Part shown: positions 1-5,900 of the stretch, in pieces
Position numbering within the stretch: the stretch's first letter is position 1
Layout: every line of letters starts with the position of its first letter
From: Nanobdellota archaeon
GTDB lineage: Archaea; Nanobdellota; Nanobdellia; Pacearchaeales; GW2011-AR1
Reading direction: 5' to 3'
Length of the DNA stretch: 8,259 bases
NCBI GenBank assembly: GCA_018825865.1
Contig: JAHKAF010000102.1
Location: forward strand, 1 to 8,259
The notes under the pieces: generated by a model
Told to the model about the DNA's origin: nothing
Database searches by the model: none
Seen by the model: only the letters and a program-made list of their open reading frames with translations
Program-made: the position numbers and the translations under genes

Positions 1-1173
1 AATAGTATTTTTAAAAATAAATCTGTTTTACAATCTAATTATCAACCAGAAGATATTCTTCATCGAAATGAGGAGATAAAACAGATTGCTTCTATCCTTG
101 CTCCAGTTTTGAAAGGGGAGAGAACTAGTAATTTGTTTCTTTATGGTAAGACTGGGACAGGGAAAACACTTTCAATTCAATATGTTAAAGAAGAATTGAT
201 GAAAAGATTTAAAGTAGATTCTGATTTTGAATTGAGGATAGAGTATTTAAATTGTAAATTAAAGAAAATCTCAGATACAGAATATAGGATTTTGGCAGAA
301 TTAATTAAGAAATTGGGGGGGAAAGAAGTCCCAGCAACAGGTTTACCTACCCAAACTGTTTATAGCAAATTTATTGAAATTATTGATTCAAAGAAACAAT
401 TAATTGTTTTAATTCTTGATGAGATTGACCAAACTGTTAAGAAGATTTCAGATAATTTTTTATATAATTTAACTAGACTTAATTCTGAACTCTCAAAAAC
501 ACAAATTTGCATAGTGGGAATTAGTAATAATTTAACGTTTTTAGATGAATTAGACCCAAGAGTTAGGAGTTCACTTTCAGAGGAGGAGATCGTATTTCCA
601 CCTTATAATGCATTACAATTACAAGAAATTTTGAATAATAGGGCTAAGGAGGCATTTATCAAAGGCATTGTTCAAGAAGGAGTGGTTGCTAAATGTGCTG
701 CGTTTGCCGCAAGAGAACACGGGGATGCAAGAAGGGCATTGGATTTGTTAAGGGTTTCTGGGGAGTTAGCAGAAAGGAGTGATTCTAAATTTATTTTACT
801 TAAACATATTGATGAAGCAAATAATAAGATTGAAAGGGATAAAATTTTAGATGTTATTAAATCTGAGCCAAAACAATTTCAGTTAGTGTTGTATTCAATT
901 ATTAAAATATTAGAAGAGAGAAAAAATGAACCAATTTTTACAGGAGATGTTTACAATTATTACCAAAAGCTATGTAAAGAAAATAAATCTGATATTTTAA
1001 CTCAGAGAAGAGTTGGAGATATAATTCAAGAATTTGATATGTTGGGAATTATTAATGTTAGAATTATCTCAAAAGGCAGGCACGGAAGAATGAGGGAAAT
1101 AAATTTAGCAATAACTGATAATTTGGTGAAAGAATCTAAAAAGATTATTGAGGATTTTTTAGGTTATAATTAA
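1..1173 (+). CDS. cdc6: Orc1/Cdc6-family replication initiator (5' end missing)
   Basis: Origin-recognition AAA+ ATPase that binds origin repeats and helps load the MCM helicase. The frame is open from base 1, so the gene is truncated at the left edge; 390 residues are present and probably only about 10-20 are missing. A TTG at 109 is not the start, because the conserved family N-terminus (YQPEDILHR, residues 14-22) lies upstream. Numbering from base 1, visible motifs are Walker A GKTGTGKT (49-56), Walker B LILDEID (137-143), a sensor 1-like GISNN (173-177), an arginine-finger-like DPRVRSSL (185-192) and a sensor 2-like HGDARRA (240-246). Residues from about 290 to 380 fit the C-terminal winged helix that contacts DNA, with a basic beta-wing stretch (SKGRHGRMRE). 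It lies 10 bases upstream of DP1, which indicates co-transcription. Family assignment is very secure; which Orc1/Cdc6 paralogue it is cannot be told. Confidence 0.96.
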   Translation, partial: NSIFKNKSVLQSNYQPEDILHRNEEIKQIASILAPVLKGERTSNLFLYGKTGTGKTLSIQYVKEELMKRFKVDSDFELRIEYLNCKLKKISDTEYRILAELIKKLGGKEVPATGLPTQTVYSKFIEIIDSKKQLIVLILDEIDQTVKKISDNFLYNLTRLNSELSKTQICIVGISNNLTFLDELDPRVRSSLSEEEIVFPPYNALQLQEILNNRAKEAFIKGIVQEGVVAKCAAFAAREHGDARRALDLLRVSGELAERSDSKFILLKHIDEANNKIERDKILDVIKSEPKQFQLVLYSIIKILEERKNEPIFTGDVYNYYQKLCKENKSDILTQRRVGDIIQEFDMLGIINVRIISKGRHGRMREINLAITDNLVKESKKIIEDFLGYN

Positions 1174-1183
1174 GGGATTTAAC

Positions 1184-2749
1184 ATGGAAAATAAGGAAGT
1201 ATTAAAATATTTTTTAGAAAAAGGTCTCTTAGTGGATAACGAAGTTTTAGATTTATTTAGTGGTGTGAAGGATGTTGATTTTGTGAAGTTGATGATTGAG
1301 AAGATAAAGAAACATACACAACAGAAGGTGATTACAAAAGGAATTTTTAGTAAGGATGCAGAACAAGTGAACAAGCTTTTTTTGGATTTTCCTCAAGAGA
1401 GTCAGGAAAAATTAGAGAAGTTAAAGATTAAGTTGGGGTTGAGTATTGAGATTTCAAAAGAGATTTCGATTAAGGCTGTTAAGACTGAAAATTTTAAGGA
1501 GATGAATAGTCTGCCCAATATTAAATATGCTCTTCCAGTTCCTGAACCAAATAAAAAAATAGAAGTTAAGAATTTTGTGACTTATTTTAGGAATAGATTT
1601 TCTGAGATGAGAAATATTTTGCAAGATTATTCTCAATTAGACAACCTTGTATCGATTAATAAAATTTCTGGGAATCGGCAAGGGATTTCTTTAATTGGGA
1701 TGGTTTTAGATAAAAGAGTTACTAAGAATAAAAATATTTTGTTTGAGATTGAGGATTTGACTGGAAAGATAAAAGTTTTGGTTAACAGGGATAAGAAGGA
1801 GCTTTATAAAAAGGCTGAGGAAATTACCTTGGATTCTGTTGTAGGATTTAAAGGTTCTGGTAGTAGAGAAATTTTATTTGTGAATGATGTTATTTTTCCT
1901 GAGCCTGTTCTTTACGAGAGAAAGAAATCATCTTTTGATGAGAATGTTCTTTTTATAGGGGATTTGCATTATGGGAGCAAGAGATTTTTGGAAGAAGGTT
2001 TTCTCAGATTTATTGATTATCTTAATGGAAAGGTTCCGAATACGCCAGAAGTTGATAAAATAAAATATTTGTTTGTTGTAGGGGATTTAATCACTGGTGT
2101 TGGAAATTATCCTAATCAGGAACGTGATTTAAAAATTACAGATATTGAGGAGCAGTTTTCAAGGATTGCTAATTTATTGGGAAGAATTAGAAGGGATATT
2201 AAAATAATTATCTCTCCTGGAAACCACGATGGTGTTAGGCTTATGGAACCTCAACCAGTAATTGATGAGAAATATGCCTGGCCACTTTATAATTTAAAAA
2301 ATGTTATTCTCACAACCAATCCCGCACAAGTGAATATTGGTGCTAAACAGGATTTTTCTGGTTTTGATGTTTTAACTTATCATGGTTTTTCTTATTTTCA
2401 TTATGCTAAAACAATACCTCATCTGGTAAAAAAGAAAGCGATAAACAATGCTGAATTAATTATGTCTTATTTGTTGAAGAACAGGCATCTGGCTCCGACG
2501 CACGCATCAACACAATATTACCCTTTAGAAAAGGATGCGCACATAATAAGAGATATACCAGATGTTTTTGTTTCTGCGCACACCCATAAAAGTTCGGTTT
2601 CTTATTATAACAACATTCTAATGATTTCAACATCTTGTTGGGAGGCCATGACCCCTTATCAAGAGAAGTTCGGGAACACGCCAGACCATTGTAAAGTTCC
2701 CATGTTTAATTTGAAAACAAGGGCAGTTAAAGTATTAGATTTTGAGTAA
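1184..2749 (+). CDS. polB: DNA polymerase D small subunit DP1 (3'-5' exonuclease)
   Basis: Proofreading subunit of archaeal PolD; pairs with DP2. The product has 521 residues, shorter than the roughly 600 of Pyrococcus DP1. Order: N-terminal helical region (1-70), a variable linker, an OB fold (about 155-240), then a calcineurin-like phosphodiesterase domain (about 253-515). All expected metal ligands are visible: D260 and H262 in GDLHYGS, D301 in VVGDL, N347 and H348 in PGNHDG, H400 in TYHGFSY, H466 and H468 in SAHTHKS. So the nuclease is predicted active. The last motif reads AHTH where GHxH is usual, a mild change that keeps the histidines. The ATG at 1184 follows a weak GGGA (1174-1177) just after the orc1 stop, suggesting translation coupled to orc1. 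The C-terminus ends in VKVLDFE, as the family usually does. Part of the tail sequence recurs downstream at 2793. Confidence 0.96.
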   Translation: MENKEVLKYFLEKGLLVDNEVLDLFSGVKDVDFVKLMIEKIKKHTQQKVITKGIFSKDAEQVNKLFLDFPQESQEKLEKLKIKLGLSIEISKEISIKAVKTENFKEMNSLPNIKYALPVPEPNKKIEVKNFVTYFRNRFSEMRNILQDYSQLDNLVSINKISGNRQGISLIGMVLDKRVTKNKNILFEIEDLTGKIKVLVNRDKKELYKKAEEITLDSVVGFKGSGSREILFVNDVIFPEPVLYERKKSSFDENVLFIGDLHYGSKRFLEEGFLRFIDYLNGKVPNTPEVDKIKYLFVVGDLITGVGNYPNQERDLKITDIEEQFSRIANLLGRIRRDIKIIISPGNHDGVRLMEPQPVIDEKYAWPLYNLKNVILTTNPAQVNIGAKQDFSGFDVLTYHGFSYFHYAKTIPHLVKKKAINNAELIMSYLLKNRHLAPTHASTQYYPLEKDAHIIRDIPDVFVSAHTHKSSVSYYNNILMISTSCWEAMTPYQEKFGNTPDHCKVPMFNLKTRAVKVLDFE

Positions 2750-2807
2750 TTTCATTCCGTCTCCAACAGACATAATTTTGAAAGAGGCAGGGAGTATTAG
2801 ATTTTGA
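2731..2807 (+). repeat. 15-base direct repeat of the DP1 tail
   Basis: AGTATTAGATTTTGA occurs exactly at 2731-2745, coding the end of DP1, and again at 2793-2807 in the non-coding gap, 62 bases apart. A GGCAG precedes both copies (2722-2726 and 2786-2790), with a two-base length difference between. This looks like the remains of a short tandem duplication of the gene end. The second copy is not part of a recognisable gene. Confidence 0.7.
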
Positions 2808-2826
2808 AAAGTCTGAAGATTAGTAG

Positions 2827-2834
2827 TTTAATAG
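2827..2834 (+). promoter_or_regulatory. Weak TATA-box candidate upstream of the leader ORF
   Basis: TTTAATAG resembles the archaeal TATA element. A start about 25 bases downstream would fall near 2855, just before the Shine-Dalgarno at 2865. No clear BRE is seen, and AT-rich DNA yields such matches by chance. It is listed because the 188-base gap after DP1 is long enough to hold a separate DP2 promoter. Confidence 0.2.
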
Positions 2835-2864
2835 TTGTTTTTGAGTGTAGAAATAGATAAAAGC

Positions 2865-2871
2865 AAGGAGG
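2865..2871 (+). promoter_or_regulatory. Strong Shine-Dalgarno serving the leader ORF, not DP2 directly
   Basis: AAGGAGG is the best ribosome-binding match seen in front of any gene in the window. It sits 7 bases before a TTG at 2879 and 13 before an ATG at 2885, both in the leader frame. It is 66 bases from the DP2 ATG. The DP2 frame has a stop (TAG, 2893-2895) in between, so DP2 cannot begin near this site. Confidence 0.7.
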
Positions 2872-2878
2872 AATTTGT

Positions 2879-2941
2879 TTGAAGATGAAAAATAGATTAA
2901 AAAAAATAAAATTTTGGGCTGCTATGCTGTTGTTAAAATGA
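2879..2941 (+). CDS. Short leader ORF, stop-start overlap with DP2
   Basis: An 18-codon frame from ATG 2885 (MKNRLKKIKFWAAMLLLK), or 20 codons from TTG 2879, ends in TGA at 2939-2941. That stop overlaps the DP2 ATG at 2938-2940 as ATGA. It follows a strong Shine-Dalgarno at 2865-2871 with 7-base spacing to the TTG. DP2 itself has no convincing Shine-Dalgarno. The peptide is basic then hydrophobic and resembles nothing I recognise. The likely role is translational coupling, with ribosomes that finish the leader restarting on DP2. It could also be a chance frame: it is tiny and sits in AT-rich DNA. The start is unresolved between TTG and ATG. Confidence 0.45.
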   Translation: MKMKNRLKKIKFWAAMLLLK

Positions 2942-5900
2942 ATGCTGGCCAATACTTCAAAAATTTGGAAAAAGACGTCAGAAAGGTCTACAAGGTCATG
3001 GAAGAGGCTCGGCAGAAGGGGTTAGACCCTGTTGATAAAGTTGAGGTGCCGTTGGCGAAGAGCATGGCCGAAAAGGTTGTAGCACTCATAGGAACTATTT
3101 ATCCTCAGTTGATTGGTTGTGGGGTTGATAAAAGAATTCTTGAATTAGAAAAGAAATATGGGAAGTTGGACTCGACGATTGCGTTTATGATTGCCGAGGA
3201 AGTTGCAAAGCAGAAGTTTTGTAAGTTTGAGAGTTTGTTACAGGCAATTGATGCTGGAATCAGGATTGGTTTTGCATATATAACTCTTGGAGTCGTTGCG
3301 TCTCCAATAGAAGGTTTTACTGAGTTGAAATTGGGTAAGACAAGGGAAGGCAAGGATTATTTTATTGCCTATTTTTCTGGACCAATTAGGAGTGCAGGTA
3401 CAACTGCTTCTTGTGTCGCTTTAATGTTGATTGATTATTTGAGAGAGTTATTTGGTTACGCAAAGTATGACCCTACTGAAGAAGAAGTTAAGAGGTATGT
3501 TACAGAGAATATAGATTTTCATGAGAGAGTATCTAATTTACAATATTTTCCTACAGAAGATGAAATGGCTTTTTTGGCAAAGAACCTTCCATTTCAAATC
3601 GCAGGGGAGCCGACTGAGAGAATAGAGGTTTCAAATTATAAGAATTTGGAAAGGGTAGAGACAGATTATATTCGTGGAGGTATGTGTTTAATTTTTTCAG
3701 AAGGGCTGGCGCAGAAAGCAGCAAAAGGTTTGAGATTATTGAATGGAGCAAAAAAGAATGGGATTAAATCAACAGGTTTTGATTGGATTCCAGAATATAT
3801 CAAACTCCATGAAAAAAGAGAGAAAGGTGTTGTGGATGAGTCTCCGACGTATATTCAGGATTTGGTTGCAGGAAGACCTGTGTTTGGGCATCCTTCACGT
3901 TCAGGAGGATTTAGATTTAGATATGGGTTAGGACGGGTTAGTGGTTTTAGTGCAGTTTCTGTTCATCCAGCGACAATGGCAATTACAGATGATTTTATTG
4001 CAACTGGAACTCAGCTTAAAGTTGAGAAACCAATTAAAGGGACCATAACAACAGTCTGCGATTCTATTGATGGGCCGATTGTGAAGTTGGTTAATGGCAG
4101 TGTAAAAAAAATTAAGACCAAGGAAGAAGCGCGAAAGATTTACAAAAATGTTGATGAGATAATTTATTTGGGTGATATCTTGTTTGCGTTTAGTGATGTT
4201 CTGAATAGGAATTCTGTTTTGCTTAAACCTGGTTATGTCGAGGAGTGGTGGGGTTTGGAACTAAAGAAGGCACTGCTCAGTGTACCCCAAATTGTGGAAT
4301 GCGGGGGCAAAAAGACAGGGGGAAGTGTAACACCACAGGTGTACACCAAAGAGGTGCAAGAACCTCTACGAGGCCCCGAAAAATCTTCTACAAAGATTTT
4401 TACTAAGGGCAACAATTATTATGATGTTAGTTTTGACGACGCTGTTAAATTGTCCAGGAAGTATAAGATTCCTTTGCATCCAGAATATATTTTTTATTGG
4501 ACTGAGATTTCGAAGGAGCAGTTTTTGGGTTTGGTTGGTTGGTTGAAGAATTCTCATGTTTCCGAGGGAAAATTAGTGCTCCCTTATAACCAAGTGGAGA
4601 AAGAAGAGTTTGCTTTAGGGAAACGTGCACTTGAATTATTAGGTGTTGAGCACGATGTCACGATTGAGAATGTAGTGGTGAGTGAAGTTAATAGCAATGC
4701 TTTGTTAGTTAATCTTGGAATGAATAAATTGGATGAATTAGAATGTAATAAATTTGATTTAGGGGGCAAAGAAATTTTGGAAGTTGTGAATGAGGTACCC
4801 AAAGAGGGCACGAGAACCTCTAATGAATTATTAGGAGGAAGGAGTGTGTTAGAAGTTGTGAACGAGGTTTCTGAATTTGTGATTAAAGATAAGGCTGGAG
4901 ATTTTATTGGGACAAGGATGGGGCGACCAGAGAAGGCGAAGGTGAGGAAGTTGACTGGACGGCCGAATGTTTTGTTTCCGATTGGAAAGGAAGGAGGGAG
5001 ATTGAGAAGTGTGCAGGCTGCGTGTCAGGAGGGGTTTGTGAAAAGTGCGTTCCCAATTTATCATTGTAAGGAATGTAATAAAGAAACGATTTACCCTTGC
5101 TGTGAAGATTGCAATAAGAAGTGCGAGAAGATGTATTACTTTTATAAGTCAAAGGATAAGGCTTTTAACAAAGTTAAGGAAGATGAAGAAAAAGAAGGGA
5201 CACCTTATTGCACCAGGTCAGTTGATATTAATCATTATTTTGAGGATGCTGTGAGGAAGTTGGGGTTGACAAAGGAAGAGATTCCTTTATTGATTAAAGG
5301 TATTAGGGGAACTTCTTCTGAAGATAGAGTTCTTGAGAATCTTGCTAAGGGAATGTTGAGGGCAAAGCATGATTTGCAGGTTAATAAGGATGGGACAATT
5401 AGGTTTGATGCGACTGAGTTGCCGTTAATTAGTTTTAAGCCGAAGGAGATTTCTGTAGGTGTTGAGAAATTGAAGGAACTGGGTTATGACAAAGATATTG
5501 ATGGAAATGATTTGGTTAGTGATGAGCAGATATTGGAATTGATGCCGCACGATATTCTTCTTCCTAGTTCACCTGAGACGCCTGATGAAAGAGCTGATGA
5601 TGTTTTTATGAAGATTGCGAATTTTATTGACGAGTTGCTTGTTAGGTTTTATGGTTTGAAGCCATTTTATAATATTAAGAGGAGAGAGGATTTAATTGGG
5701 AAGTTGGGGGTTTGCATGGCGCCGCATAATTGTGCAGGTGTTATTTGCAGGTTTATTGGGTTTTCAAATGCCCTCGGGTTGTTTGCCAGCCCGTATATGC
5801 ATGCTGCTATTAGGAGAGATTGTTTTGATTATGACACTTATTTTCCAATAAAATGTGGGGGTGTTTGGAAGATGGTTAAGATTGGGGATTTGGTTGATAA

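Noticed and set aside
109..111. TTG as a start for orc1/cdc6
   Set aside because: The frame is open to base 1 and the upstream codons encode the conserved family N-terminus, so this is an internal Leu.
315..321. Run of seven G in orc1 as a frameshift site
   Set aside because: The frame is continuous through it and the protein matches the family on both sides, so nothing indicates a shift.
2759..2771. GTCT-CCAAC-AGAC small hairpin after DP1 as a terminator
   Set aside because: A 4-base stem is too weak, no T run follows, and archaeal termination does not need hairpins.
2793..2860. Possible C/D box small RNA in the DP1-DP2 gap
   Set aside because: A CTGA is present near 2813, but no matching C box or paired C'/D' boxes are seen.
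2914..2916. TTG as the DP2 start
   Set aside because: No Shine-Dalgarno at a useful distance; the eight extra residues match nothing in the family, and the ATG at 2938 fits the usual N-terminus.
4301..4775. GGGGGCAAA shared at about 4303 and 4762 as a longer left end of the palindromic element
   Set aside because: The intervening sequence aligns poorly with several gaps; in copy 2 it is better explained as the duplicated LEVVNEV region. Only the core similarity is claimed.
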